Shown: positions 20,325 to 30,423, counted from the first letter of the stretch. The stretch is 64,000 bases of DNA from Symbiodinium natans (GCA_905221605.1 CAJNDS010000138.1:62001-126000); one strand, 5' to 3'. The notes: generated by a model from the sequence alone, not told the origin. Numbers and translations are program-made.

Positions 20325-20915
20325 TAGCCCTAAACCCCAGCCCCTAAACCCTGAACCCTAAACCCTAAACTCCCTAAACCCTAAACCCCAAGTAGCCCTG
20401 AACCCCAAGCTAAACCCTAAACTCCCTAAACCCCAGGTAGCCCTACACCCTAAACTCCCTAAACCCCAAGTAGCCCTAAACCCAAGTAGCCCTAAACCCT
20501 AAACCCCAAGTAGCCCTAAACCCTGAACCCTAAACCCCAAGTAGCCCTAAACCCTAAACCCTAGACCCTAAACCCTCAACCCTAAACCCCAAGTAGCCCT
20601 AAACCCTAAACCCTAAACCCTAGACCCTAAACCCTAAACCCTAAACCCCAAGTAGCCCTAAACCCTAAACCCCAAGTAGCCCTAAACCCCAAGTAGCCTT
20701 AAACCCTAAACCCTAACCCTAAACCCTAAACCCTAAACCCTAAACCCCAAGTAGCCCTAAACCCTCAACCCCAAGTAGCCCTATACCCTAAACCCTAAAC
20801 CCTAAACCCCAAGTAGCCCTAAACCCTAAACCCTAAACCCCAAGTAGCCCTAAACCCTAAAGTCTAAACCCTAAACCCTAAACCCTAAACCCCAAGTAGC
20901 CCTAAACCCTAAAAG
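20325..20915. repeat. higher-order telomeric repeat with an AAGTAG spacer
   Basis: Blocks of one to six CCCTAAA units are separated about sixteen times by CCCCAAGTAGCCCTAAACCC. The spacer resembles the right end of family A (CTCCAAGTAG). Confidence 0.9.
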
Positions 20916-20933
20916 TCTGCATTCTTTCTAACA

Positions 20934-20976
20934 GGCCTCAGACAGCAGCGAAGCGAGTCGGCAGCTCGGCAGCCCG
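20934..20976 (+). CDS. exon-like island before E3
   Basis: Acceptor gcattctttctaacag. Reads ASDSSEASRQLGSP up to the GTGGTT within E3. Confidence 0.5.
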
Positions 20977-21116
20977 GTGGTTCCCTTTACAAAAGTAGCC
21001 CTAAACCCTAAACCCTAAACCCTAAGCCCTAAGCCCTAAGCCCTAAACCCTAAACCCTACACCCTAAACCCAAAAACGGTGCCCTCATGCGCACAGATGG
21101 TTTCTGGGCTACCCAG
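20968..21116. mobile_element. element E3 with a telomeric insert
   Basis: GGCAGCCCGGTGGTTCCC and CTGGGCTACC ends of family E enclose CCCTAAA units (20998-21072). GGCAGC occurs at both boundaries (20968-20973, 21116-21121), a possible target duplication. Confidence 0.6.
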
Positions 21117-21191
21117 GCAGCAGAGGCCATCCTTGATGGCTCAGTGGTCGCGCGGCGCGGCCGCAGGGGTGCCCTTGTGTGGGCGTTGAGG
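21117..21191 (+). CDS. exon after E3, ends at GTTTA
   Basis: Follows TACCCAG and reads AAEAILDGSVVARRGRRGAL and then VWALR, exactly 25 codons, to GTTTATAGGG. Confidence 0.6.
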
Positions 21192-21259
21192 GTTTATAGG
21201 GTTTGTAGGATTTAGGGTTTGGGGTTTGGGGTTTGGGGTTTAGGGTTTAGGGTTTAGGG

Positions 21260-21374
21260 CTACTTGAAGGTTCAGGGTACTTGTAAGTAGGGTGAGAAGC
21301 ACCTAAATAAGTGGGTATAAAAATTTCCCTACGTATCACCCTATTACTAAGTACCCATGAACCTGCAAGTCGGG
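21260..21374 (+). mobile_element. element A5
   Basis: CTACTTGAAGGTTCAGGGTAC and GTACCCATGAACCTGCAAG inverted ends. The island SGAALKFE follows the right AG. Confidence 0.6.
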
Positions 21375-21591
21375 GCCGCCCTAAAGTTTGAGGGTTTAGG
21401 GTTTAGGGTTTAGGGTTTAGGGTTTAGGGTTAGCTTGGAGGAGCTTGAGGCGCTTGAGAGAGACCTCTTTCAACAAGGGTTTAGGGTTTAGGGTTTGCCG
21501 TTTAGGGTTTCAACCCTGAACCCTGACATACTGATCCTATAAGAGTTCGACTTTTGGACATTTGTCGTGCTGGGAGTTTGCTTGCCTTTTT

Positions 21592-21968
21592 TCATAGGAT
21601 TCCAAGGAATCCCTGTCAGGGAACCCCCTTCCAGAAGTGTGTCAAACCTATCGAGGCCCATTGAGAACCACGGAGTGTCGTTGAGGCCCATTGAGGCTCA
21701 TTGAAGTTCATTGAGCTTTATTGAGCAACAATTGATTTCGTTGAGGCTATGTGGTTGCTCAGGCGCTCCAGGCCCGGCATGAGTATCCGACTCGCGCTTG
21801 GTCCGGAACGCCTGAGAACTAAACCGCCTCAACGCAAACCACTAGCGCTCAATGAGCCCTCAATGGGCCTCAATTCGCTTCAACAAGCCTCAATGGCCCA
21901 CCATGTCCCTTGATGCACTCCTTGAGTGGGTTCCTTGAGGGGGTTGCCACGGAATCCTGGAATTCTTG
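21592..21968. mobile_element. element O, long foldback
   Basis: The left arm (TTCCAAGGAATCC, GGGAACCCCCTTCC, then repeated CATTGAGG) is matched by an inverted right arm (CTCAATGGGCCTCAATT, GGGTTCCTTGAGGGGGTT, GGAATCCTGGAATTCTTGG). Inner arms CTCAGGCG and CGCCTGAG bracket the centre. No coding call was made inside. Confidence 0.75.
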
Positions 21969-22389
21969 GAGTTGTGGGAGCTAGAAATAAACTCCTGAGC
22001 GCCACAAACCAAATCCTAAACTCTAAGCCCTAGACCCCGTGGACGCATGAAACGAAACCGAAAGACAAGTCCATGGCATATTCTTGGGGCCTCAGAACTC
22101 CCCATACTTGACCCTCACAACCTTCTACAATCTCATGTTATGAGACTGCAGCAATTCAAGGCTTCACGAGCGGAGCGCGCAGGGTTTAGGGCCTTCGGGC
22201 CGCGGGTTCAGGGGACCTGCGACAGCTGAGGCTTGTGCAGCTTCAAGTACTGACGGCCCTGGTGTCAAAGCGGCGTCTCATAGTCTGGAAGCGACTCCTG
22301 CAGTGGGGGGTTTTCCGCAAGTTGGGGTACCCTTTCTTGGGGGTACCGACTCCTACAATGACAAGATCATTGGCATGCTGGGAAATACT

Positions 22390-22506
22390 CACTTGGAGGT
22401 TCATGGGTACGTACAAGCAGGATTGCGGTCACAAGTACCCTAAAAATAAGGTTTCCAACCACAGTCACCCTGTGCACAGCCCTACTTGTAAGTCCCCCTA
22501 ATGAAA
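22390..22506 (+). mobile_element. element A6, left end in frame with an exon
   Basis: The exon-like frame GTDSYNDKIIGMLGNTHLE runs into CACTTGGAG, then GTTCATGG. The right end is degenerate. Confidence 0.5.
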
Positions 22507-22699
22507 CCGGAAACCCTAAACCTGGCTCTGAACCTACTTACTTCGAGACCGGATGCCAGCGCGGACAAAAAAGGAGCGCCTCAAGAGGTTTAAAAAAGGC
22601 AACGGGTTGCCAGCCTGCAAGAAGACCCCTAAACCTAGGTTTAGGGTTTAGGGTTTAGGGTTTAGGGTTCAGGGTTTAGGGTTTAGGGTTTAGGGCTAG

Positions 22700-22760
22700 G
22701 ATCGCGGGAAGGCTCTGCTATCAGGTTGCCGGCAGCTTCCTCAGTCCGTGCTCAAAAAGG
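22700..22760 (+). CDS. exon-like island between telomeric tracts
   Basis: Follows GGGCTAG and precedes GTTTAGGG. Twenty codons read DRGKALLSGCRQLPQSVLKK. Confidence 0.6.
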
Positions 22761-22842
22761 GTTTAGGGCTTTTCGGGCTTTTCGGGCAAACCGGTGGAAG
22801 CAAAGCAGAAACTCAAAGGACTAAAGCAGGGGCTCTTATCAG

Positions 22843-22908
22843 GGACCTTAGGAATGAGGAAGGATGGTGGCAGTCAATTGCTAGGGGAAAAATCCAGGGG
22901 CGACTTAG
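22843..22908 (+). CDS. exon-like island
   Basis: Acceptor ggctcttatcag, donor GTATAC. Two frames are open: DLRNEEGWWQSIARGKIQG or TLGMRKDGGSQLLGEKSRG. Confidence 0.55.
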
Positions 22909-23004
22909 GTATACCGGGACTATGTACGGTATACATGCATAATATGCATTATATAGGCATTTAAGAGGGTAATACGATTGAGCCCAAAACCTAAATTCTC
23001 CTTG

Positions 23005-23136
23005 TACTTGGAGGTTCACTGGTACTTAAAACCCCAATTATAAGTCTACTTATGACCTACTCAGAGGACTTGGGGGACCCAGGGGGCTTTTCTGCACAGT
23101 TATAGTTGGGGTTTTGAGTACCCTGAACCTCAAAGC
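23005..23136 (+). mobile_element. element A7
   Basis: TACTTGGAGGTTCACTGGTAC and GTACCCTGAACCTCAAAG inverted ends. Confidence 0.55.
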
Positions 23137-23183
23137 ACCCCTAAACCCAAAACCCTAAACCCTAAACCCTCCCTGTATCCCAG

Positions 23184-23261
23184 CAGAAACGATCGTGGCC
23201 AGGTGAAGGTTGGCAGCCTTCTTCTGTCCGTGGACTACAAAGCCAAGCGCCCGGGGCCCGG
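23184..23261 (+). CDS. exon-like island
   Basis: Acceptor ctgtatcccag, donor GTGTAT. Reads RNDRGQVKVGSLLLSVDYKA and then KRPGP, suggestive of a beta-strand-rich domain; family not assignable from this fragment. Confidence 0.65.
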
Positions 23262-23656
23262 GTGTATAGGGTTTAGGGTTTAGGGCTTGGGTTTAAGGCT
23301 GTAGGGTTTAGGGCTTAGGGTTTAGGTGAGAGTTTAGGGTTTAGGGCTTAAGATTTATTTAATTAGGGCTCAGGGTACTGCAACAGCCCGGCAGCAAAAG
23401 GGCTTAGGGTATAGGAAGACTGCACTCGGAAGATCCTCCCTTGTTGGTGCAAGGTGCTTTGGGGTTGCAATCACGGTTTAGGGTCGAGGGTCGCGTTTTT
23501 GTGTTGCGAACTCCTGCCTTGGCTACTTCGGCGAGGCGTCGTGTTTGCGGTCTTGTTTAGGTTATAGGCACCCCAAGAACAGACAGAGTCATAGTCTCCT
23601 TAAGACCGATAGGGTCCCGTTTTGTACCCCATTGAGCCGCGGGGCGCAACCTCAAT

Positions 23657-23788
23657 TATAGAATGCACCTTAGCACCCTAAACCCTAAACCCTAAACCCT
23701 AAACCCTAAACCCTAAACCCTAAACCCTAAACCCTAAACCCTAAACCCTAAACCCTAAAACCCAAACCCTATAGAATGCACCTTAGCA
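23657..23788. repeat. CCCTAAA array flanked by a 19-bp direct repeat
   Basis: TATAGAATGCACCTTAGCA occurs exactly at 23657-23675 and 23770-23788, and the space between is CCCTAAA units only. Confidence 0.9.
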
Positions 23789-24001
23789 AGAGCATGTTTG
23801 TAAGATAGCCGGTATGGGGCTCGATTGGATGGAGTTTTGAAACAGTCCCTCGGTGCTAGCATCCTTGCTAATTCCCAATCCCTAATCCCTAATTACCAAT
23901 TACCCTAAACCCTACACCCTAAACCCACACCCTAAACCCTAAACCCTAAACCCTAAACCCTAAACCCGAACCCACGAAATGCGTCAAGATCCCATGCACA
24001 G

Positions 24002-24089
24002 GATTGGACGTTGAAGCCCTTCGCCGGGGAGAGCTCTGGGAGCTGCTAGGCAGAACAAAGCATCGGCAACTTGCACGGTTCAACATGGG
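24002..24089 (+). CDS. exon ending at a telomeric GTTTAG
   Basis: Follows ATGCACAG and reads LDVEALRRGELWELLGRTKH and then RQLARFNM, with the donor GTTTAGGG. Strong coding character; family unknown. Confidence 0.65.
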
Positions 24090-24298
24090 GTTTAGGGTTT
24101 TGGGTTTGGGTTTATGATGGTATATAATTATGGGGTTTACGAAAAAAGGGACCCCGAACATAGACCAAGAAACAATAAAATCACGTTGTAATAAGGGACC
24201 ACAATGACCACAATAAGGTACTCCCTAATCTCCTCAAGCCCCAGAAGCGGGCCCTGGTGCCTTGTACAGACCTTGCATGTCTACGCACCAAAACCCTA

Positions 24299-24418
24299 CA
24301 GGGTGGGGCCCCCTTACTATACTAACTGTAGTTCAGGGACTTATAACCTAACTTAGGGTCCTTATAACCCAAGTTAGGGCCCTTATAACTCTACTTATAA
24401 CTAGGGGGCCCCACCCTG
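24299..24418 (+). mobile_element. element D2, 120-bp TIR element
   Basis: Same length and ends as D1 in opposite orientation, flanked by TA on both sides (24297-24298 and 24419-24420). It lies between telomeric units. Confidence 0.85.
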
Positions 24419-25284
24419 TAAACCCAACTTGCAACAAAGAGTCATTATGGTCAAGATAGGCCCCCCCCCCCCCCCCCCCCCAGTGCTAGAGCCCCAAACC
24501 ACGAAGCTCTCCAGCTTCGATTGCCTGGGTTTAGGGTTTAGGGTTTAGGGTTTAGGGTTTAGGGTTTAGGGTTTAGGGTTTAGTTCATGGCTCAGGCTGG
24601 TAAACCTCCTTCCCCTGCTGGAGGGTCTTCAGGCAGAGCGGGGCTTCAACGCTTAGGGGTCTGGGCCGAGATTTGGAGTTTCGGTTTAAGCGTGGGCATT
24701 CCCAAGTAGTGTCTTCGTATCACCGTAGAGTTTGGGGCTTCGGCTTTGGGTTTTGTCAAGATGGGTTACGGGTTTTTTCAGGGTCTCTTGAAACAGGGCG
24801 AGCGTCGGGTCGAGCTACAGGCTTTCAGAAGGTGCTGTTGGGAGCTTCTGCCTCCACACTGCACACTTCGCGCTGCAGGCATTGCTGCCGTGTCAGTTTA
24901 AATTAGCCATGCCCAACCGACTTGCAAAGGTTCTGGCCACGGTTGTCCTTGAAGGCCAAACCCTAAACCCTGCTTGCTGTCTTGAGGTAAGGGACCCGAA
25001 TTGGGAACAACCCCCAGATTGCCTGGTGTGAAACCTACACCTGAACACAAGCCTTGTACATTAACGTTTAGGTGATTGTGAGAACGCAAGACTCATGGTT
25101 GCGTGCATCTTTTGCAGGATGTGGTGCTCTGTCAGTGAAGATGGGGCGTTTTTGTCGACTATTCCCTAAGCCCTGAAAGCAAAAATCACCCTCGTACTCT
25201 AACCCTAATACCCTGAGTACTGCCCTGAATACCCTTGATACCCTAAATACCCTTACCTATGGTAGTACCTGAACCCTACATATC

Positions 25285-26045
25285 TCAACCCATCGTTTCT
25301 TCCCCTGGGACGAGGTGCACTTTCGCAGCGTCTCGGTCGACCTGGCTGTGAGATTTTCCCTTCGGGGGTGAGGGGGAGGGGGGGGGGGACGACGAACTAC
25401 CCCTTTGACTAAGCAAGCCCAAAATGTGTTTGAAAGCGTGAGGCAGTGATGGAGCGTTTTCCTGTAGATTGCCCGCCCCCCCCCCCACCCCCGCGAAACC
25501 TACGAAATCCACGAAAGCCTTCTGAATTGTAGTGATTTCCCCAGATAGAGGTACGTACCCTAAATCTGCCCCTGCATATTTTTTCGGAATCCCCCGTATG
25601 GTGTACATGGCTAGCGTACCGTTGAGGTGCTGTCTGCAGTGCCTTCAACAATTTGTCGGGCTGAATCGGGGATGAAGGGGTTTCCCGGTCCTTTAGCCAG
25701 GGCGGAGTATACCTTCTGAGCGACATGAACCTTAAACTTAGAACGGTTTTCTGGGGTTGAGGGCTGGGTTGATCGTACCGCGGGATTTGTGGTGCTAGTT
25801 GCAGGGTTCATGTCTGTCCCTGTGAGTTCGTGGCATGACCCTGGCGGCAGTATCTGCACCCCTTCACCCTTCCCCACCCGTGGCACACAATCCTCAGCCT
25901 CCTCAACCTTGATCGGAGCCATCAACTCCTTCTTACCTTCCCCGTTGGCGCCATGTGGAATCCTCACCTGAATCCTTGCATAAACTCCGCCGATGGCCGG
26001 TGTGGCGGCACGGTGGGCGCCCAGGACCAAGGGTGGTGACCTCAC
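25285..26045 (-). CDS. possible minus-strand coding region, unknown
   Basis: Two adjacent minus-strand frames have protein-like composition. One (26045 to 25611) contains KKELMAPIKVEEAEDCVPRV and FKVHVAQKVYSALAKG; the next (25608 to 25285, shifted frame) contains YAGADLGYVPLSGEITTIQK. They could be one gene broken by a small indel or intron. The + strand is also open in part, so this is uncertain. It is the only candidate on the minus strand. Confidence 0.3.
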
Positions 26046-26215
26046 TGGGTTTAGGGTTTAGGGTTTAGGGTTTAGGGTTTAGGGTTTAGGGTTTCGGGAT
26101 TTTTGGAACCCTGGGGCTGCTATTTTGCTTCTTGCTGAGTTAGGCTATCCTCACCTATAAGGCGAGAACACCTAAACCCTAAACCCTAAACCCTAAACCC
26201 TAAACCCTAATTGCA

Positions 26216-26312
26216 TGATGTCCCGGGCCTACAGGGATGGGCTGGCGAAGGCCAAGGCTGTGGGCCTTACCAGTGGGCAGCCATGGGCGGAGATCTGGAC
26301 AGAGGAATGGGC
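26216..26312 (+). CDS. exon-like island ending at a CCCTAA block
   Basis: Reads MMSRAYRDGLAKAKAVGLTS and then GQPWAEIWTEEW, directly followed by CCCTAAGCCC with no GT donor. Confidence 0.55.
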
Positions 26313-26361
26313 CCTAAGCCCTAAGCCCTAAACCCTAAACCCTAAACCCTAAACCGGGCAG

Positions 26362-26434
26362 CAGCGTGTGCCAGATGAATCCGGGCGTACAAGGACAGGT
26401 CGGAGCTCAACCGCTGCAGACCGTCGCCAAGCTT
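26362..26434 (+). CDS. exon-like island
   Basis: Follows CCGGGCAG and ends at GTAGGG. Reads SVCQMNPGVQGQVGAQPLQT and then VAKL. Confidence 0.6.
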
Positions 26435-26676
26435 GTAGGGTTAAGTTTGGTTTAGTCCTGACTCAACAACGGCGTTTGGGGTTTTGGGGTGCAGAGTTTC
26501 GGCCTCTTACCCTAAACCTAGACCCTAGACCCTAAACCCTAAACCCTAAACCCTAAACCCTAAACCCTAAACCCTAAACCCTAGACCCTAGACCCTAGAC
26601 CCTAGACCCTAAACCCTAAACCCTAAACCCTAAACCCCAAACAAACCCTAAACCCTGGGCATGATGTTTCTGGCAG

Positions 26677-26753
26677 CCTTGGTGTGGCTGAAGCCCTCCG
26701 GAGGAGGCCCAGGCTGTGCCATCCGACCTCAAAGTAGCCCCGAGACCCTGACC
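26677..26753 (+). CDS. exon-like island before C4
   Basis: Acceptor gatgtttctggcag. Reads LVWLKPSGGGPGCAIRPQSS. The donor is unclear; C4 follows. Confidence 0.45.
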
Positions 26754-26910
26754 TTGGGGGATGTTCCCCCTTATACTAGCAGTCCTTAATGGGGTTTAGG
26801 GTTTAGGGTTTAGGGTTTAGGGTTTAGGGTTTAGGGTTTCCCGAGGGGGGGGGGGGGGTACTATAATCCCGATTAAGTTAAGGACTGTTAGTATAAAGGG
26901 AACAGCCCAA
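26754..26910. mobile_element. element C4 with a telomeric insert and 8-bp duplication
   Basis: TTGGGGGATGTTCCCCC and GGGAACAGCCCAA ends, flanked by CCCTGACC at 26746-26753 and 26911-26918. Seven TTTAGGG units (about 26793-26838) and a G-run lie inside. Confidence 0.8.
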
Positions 26911-26992
26911 CCCTGACCCAATTCTAAGGGTAGTTAGTTTCAGGGTCCCAATATGGTCCCTGGAACCTAACTTGTGGCTTCTTCTTTCTCAG

Positions 26993-27023
26993 TGCGGTAC
27001 GTTGCTTGACAGAATGGTCAAGG
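26993..27023 (+). CDS. 31-nt microexon
   Basis: Acceptor ggcttcttctttctcag and donor GTACGT are near consensus. Ten codons read CGTLLDRMVK. Confidence 0.6.
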
Positions 27024-27195
27024 GTACGTATAAGTCGAGTGACGATGCTTAGAAGGTTATGCAGGGTACTTCTAAGTACCCATGAACCCAAGATGAGGAC
27101 TGGCCTTATGATAAGCCTGAGTCTCCCTAAACACTAAACCCGAAATCCTAACCCTAAACCCTAAACCCTAAACCCTAAACCCGAAACATGGCCAG

Positions 27196-27248
27196 GTCTC
27201 CAACGCAAAGGGTGCGGAGCAGGTACTGTCCGAGGTGCCCGAGCGATG
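27196..27248 (+). CDS. exon-like island, possible C-terminus
   Basis: Follows CATGGCCAG and reads VSNAKGAEQVLSEVPER, then TGA. A GTACTG inside could instead be a donor. Confidence 0.5.
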
Positions 27249-27356
27249 ACCGGGGGAGGGGGGGGGGGTGGAAGGGCTGATGGTTTAGGGCAGGTTAGGG
27301 TTTAGGGTTTAGGGTTTAGGGTTTATGGTTTAGGGTTTAGGTTTTAGGCTAGGGCT

Positions 27357-27360
27357 TTGA

Positions 27361-27398
<38 letters not shown>
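27357..27398. repeat. (GAAA)n microsatellite
   Basis: Ten GAAA units next to a TTTAGGG tract. Confidence 0.95.
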
Positions 27399-27399
<1 letters not shown>

Positions 27400-27683
27400 C
27401 GAAGAAGATCATTCGGAATACACAGTGTGTATATTATGTAGAATATTCTGTATGCGAAAGACCAACGATGAGAATGCAAGTAGCAGCAATCATGGAAACT
27501 GTGGCAATCGCCCGCGAGAGAGAGCGAGAGAGAGTGAGGTTGAGGTAGGAACGTCTTGTATGCCACCGAAATGCTATGTTGTAGGAGTCCCCGCCCAGCA
27601 GGGTACCCCTGAGCTCTTAACCCGATTGAACCCTTCCATCCTGACTTGCAGAAACCCTCAACCCTAAACCCTAAACCCCTCAG

Positions 27684-27749
27684 GTGGTGCAAGCCTGGAG
27701 TGCTGACCTCAACCGCACCCAAATCCTGCGTTCACTGCGCCGGCCCTAG
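27684..27749 (+). CDS. exon-like island with a stop
   Basis: Follows CCCCTCAG and reads VVQAWSADLNRTQILRSLRR, then P and TAG. Confidence 0.55.
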   Translation: MVQAWSADLNRTQILRSLRRP

Positions 27750-27884
27750 AGAACAGAGGGAGGGAGGGGGGGCGAGTTGGGACCCTGAACCCTAAACCCT
27801 AAACCCTGGCTAAGCCTCTAACATTATTTGGGCTTCAGAGTGGGAGGCTTTAAGGATGTAAGGGCTAAGCGCTTGCTGCTTTCA

Positions 27885-27908
27885 ATGGATCCGGTACCGT
27901 CCTTAGAG
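27885..27908 (+). CDS. short exon upstream of A9
   Basis: MDPVPSLE, ending at GAG before the GTTCATGG of A9. Its 5' limit is uncertain. Confidence 0.55.
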
Positions 27909-28015
27909 GTTCATGGGTACTTAGCAGTAGGGCTATAAGTGCCCCGGAATAGGGTTATCACCACACTTACCCAACTTAGAACCCTACTTATAAGTACCCG
28001 TGGACCTCCAAGTTG
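27899..28015 (+). mobile_element. element A9, introner
   Basis: TTAGAGGTTCATGGGTACTTA and TAAGTACCCGTGGACCTCCAA ends. Intron 27909-28012 joins MDPVPSLE to LPLKSRCGMFFHGL in frame. Confidence 0.7.
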
Positions 28016-28054
28016 CCCCTGAAAAGTCGTTGCGGCATGTTCTTTCATGGGTTA
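28013..28054 (+). CDS. exon downstream of A9
   Basis: Fourteen codons, LPLKSRCGMFFHGL, between the A9 acceptor and the donor GTATGT. Confidence 0.65.
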
Positions 28055-28084
28055 GTATGTCGATTCTACGGTCACTTCTCCAAC

Positions 28085-28263
28085 TTGTGGTCCCTTTTTG
28101 AGGTTCCTGTCATAGGGCGGCCCCGAATTTTTAGAACCCCCCAGAAAGGGGAGCATAATTTCGACAGCTGACCTAGGGTACAATCATCCCCTGGTTCCTG
28201 TCAGAGGGCGGCCCCGAATTTTTCGAACCCCCCAAAAAGGGGAGCACAATTTTTCGACAGCTG
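28085..28263. repeat. family G tandem pair
   Basis: GGTTCCTGTCA-AGGGCGGCCC and the following 45 bp occur twice, 91 bp apart. A related fragment with GAGGCGGCCC-like sequence is at 34155-34222. Confidence 0.8.
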
Positions 28264-28385
28264 GCCTTATATGGGTTTCAGGGTTCATGGAACCCCTAAA
28301 ACCCTTTAAACAAACACCTAGGAGAACCCTAGCATGAGGGGGGGTTTCCCGAATTTTTTGGGGGGTTCCTATTAGGAATATAGTC

Positions 28386-28478
28386 TACACCCAATAGGGG
28401 CACCCCTAAGAAATTCTCAAATACTATATAATGGAGTATTTGAGAATCTATTCAAGGGGTGCCCCCTATTAGGGTGTA
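28386..28478. mobile_element. element H, hairpin
   Basis: TACACCCAATAGGGGCACCCC pairs with GGGGTGCCCCCTATTAGGGTG, and the inner arms TCTCAAATACT and AGTATTTGAGA continue the palindrome. Confidence 0.75.
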
Positions 28479-28810
28479 TAGGGGTGCATGGGATCCTGTG
28501 AAAGCAGGTTGGGTTGGGAGGCCTCCGGGGCCTTCATTCTGCTTGTAGGGTTTAGGGTTTAGGGTTTAGGGTTTAGGGTTTAGGATTTAGGGTTTAGGGT
28601 TTAGGATTTAGGGTTTAGGGTTTAGGGGTTGATGGCTCAAAGAGTTTGGGAGTTGGAGTTGGGGGTCTTGTTTCAGGCGTTTGTGGGAGGTTGCCAGTGT
28701 CATTAGGCGGGGGGGGGGTGGGGGGGTGTGGGGGGTGGGGTGGTGGAAGTAATGAGTGAGGATCCCTAGATGGTTGAGTCTAGGGAGCCAGGAAGCCCTT
28801 CCGATTGCAG

Positions 28811-28919
28811 AGCAATCGTGACATCGAACTTATGGTTTTTGCTTGAAGTCCCTGGGGCGACGTCTGAAGTTGTCGCGCTCCTCCGAACGGCGACATTCTG
28901 CGCACGGGATCCCCTATAG
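28811..28919 (+). CDS. exon-like island
   Basis: Acceptor agcccttccgattgcag. Reads AIVTSNLWFLLEVPGATSEV then VALLRTATFCARDPL and a TAG. One of the longest clean islands. Confidence 0.6.
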
Positions 28920-29043
28920 AAATTCAGAAAAGCACCTGGGGCGCCTTTTCATGTTACTGCAAGGTTGCTGCTGCGGTTTTCTGCGAATAGAAATAGTGGC
29001 TATCATGGTCAAAGAGAGAAAGTGCCTAGCAGCTCTATAAGAG

Positions 29044-29313
29044 GTGGGGTCTGCCGTCCGCCGCTATCTGTCAGGGGCTGAAGTGTTGAGGGTCATGCTG
29101 GTGATCCTAACAAGTGACCATGCGAACATCAGCGGGTTCTTACTGGGCTTTGTTCTTCCACACGACCTGAGAGGGAGTGCTTCGCACGCCATTTTGGCCG
29201 CAAGCCCAAACACGTTGCCCCAAACACGTTGCGGCCTTGCAGGATGGTTCTACGAAGCTTTCTGTCTCAAGTCTTGTAGCACGCTTTGTAGATTTATGTC
29301 GGTGTTGGACTAA
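29044..29313 (+). CDS. unspliced-looking coding candidate
   Basis: About 89 codons without telomeric units, containing YLSGAEVLRVMLVILTSDHA and GFLLGFVLPHDLRG, with a TAA stop. Start not determined. An overlapping frame (29177-29587) is open too. Confidence 0.4.
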   Translation: MGSAVRRYLSGAEVLRVMLVILTSDHANISGFLLGFVLPHDLRGSASHAILAASPNTLPQTRCGLAGWFYEAFCLKSCSTLCRFMSVLD

Positions 29314-30213
29314 TCTCGAAGCACGCAATGTGCGCCCGACCGGAAAGGTGACTCGTGACTATGTCGTTTCTTGCCGGGCCAGACGATGTTGGAATAGCTT
29401 GAATCCTCACAGGGGCGGGTTGATACAAGGTCGGCCGCAGAATCCTTGCATCTCGCTGGTATGCCTTGATGTTCGAGGAAGGGTCGCCGAAGCTCGTGAA
29501 CCCGTTGCCTTTTTACTTTTGAGTTTAGTCCAGCAGGGCGAGCCTTCCGGGCGCTGTCTCAAGCCTGTTGCACAAGCGTTTTGTTGAGGGTTTTAGGCTT
29601 TACACGCATTTACCCTGAGCCCTAAACCCTCTAAGCTCAAGGCCTGTAGGCCGCCCCCGCTTCCATGGCGCATCCCACAGCTCGAAGGTCGGTAGCCCGC
29701 GATGGGCCCGGTACTAATCCCATCATCCAAACAAGCCCCAAAATTTTTAAAAGGAATAGCTTAGGGTGGTTTAGACGGCGTGGGGTGGGATGAAAGTGTT
29801 GGGCGGCCTTCCACAATCGGGCAGTGGCTGCTCTTCGCATGTCTCGAAGCTTCCGAAACTACTGCATCCCAACTCCACAGCTTCGGCGCCATATGACAGC
29901 AAACCCTCAACCCTAAACCCTGATGCGAGAAGCACAAGTGTGAAGCCCTCGCCTTGTTGCCGAGGACCGGCGTGACGCCCATACGGTCTTTTGCTAACAT
30001 CGGCGGGGGCTTCGCTGAAATGGCGGGGACCCCCAATAAGGTCCTTGCTGTGCTAGAGTGACAATGTTGGGGGTATGTAGGGTATGGGTTTAGGGTTCAG
30101 GATACTTAGCCAATAGTTGAGCCGGCTTCCCTAGAATTTAGGAACCCTCCCAGGGGTCTGGCTAGCTTGGCACCGTCAGAAGGCCCAGGGACACTGCGCC
30201 GCTGCGGGATGTC

Positions 30214-30340
30214 GTACTTGGAGGTTCATGTGCACTTACAACTAGGCTCAGGAAGATAAGTAATTAAAGTAATTAACTATGTTTACAACCTTGTTTAGGG
30301 CGCTTATATCACTACTTCTCAGTACATCAGTGCACATGAA
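30214..30340 (+). mobile_element. element A10
   Basis: GTACTTGGAGGTTCATGTGCA and TGCACATGAACC ends; the right end is fused to telomeric units. Confidence 0.55.
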
Positions 30341-30423
30341 CCCTAAGCCCTAAACCCCAAACCCTAAACCCTAAACCCTAAACCCCAAACCCTAAACCCT
30401 AAACCCTAATGGGAGCCTTCCAG

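Noticed and set aside
26746-26918. C4 as a GT-AG introner like C1
   Set aside because: Its 8-bp duplication CCCTGACC has no AGGT, so the simple splice mechanism does not apply; kept only as a transposon copy.
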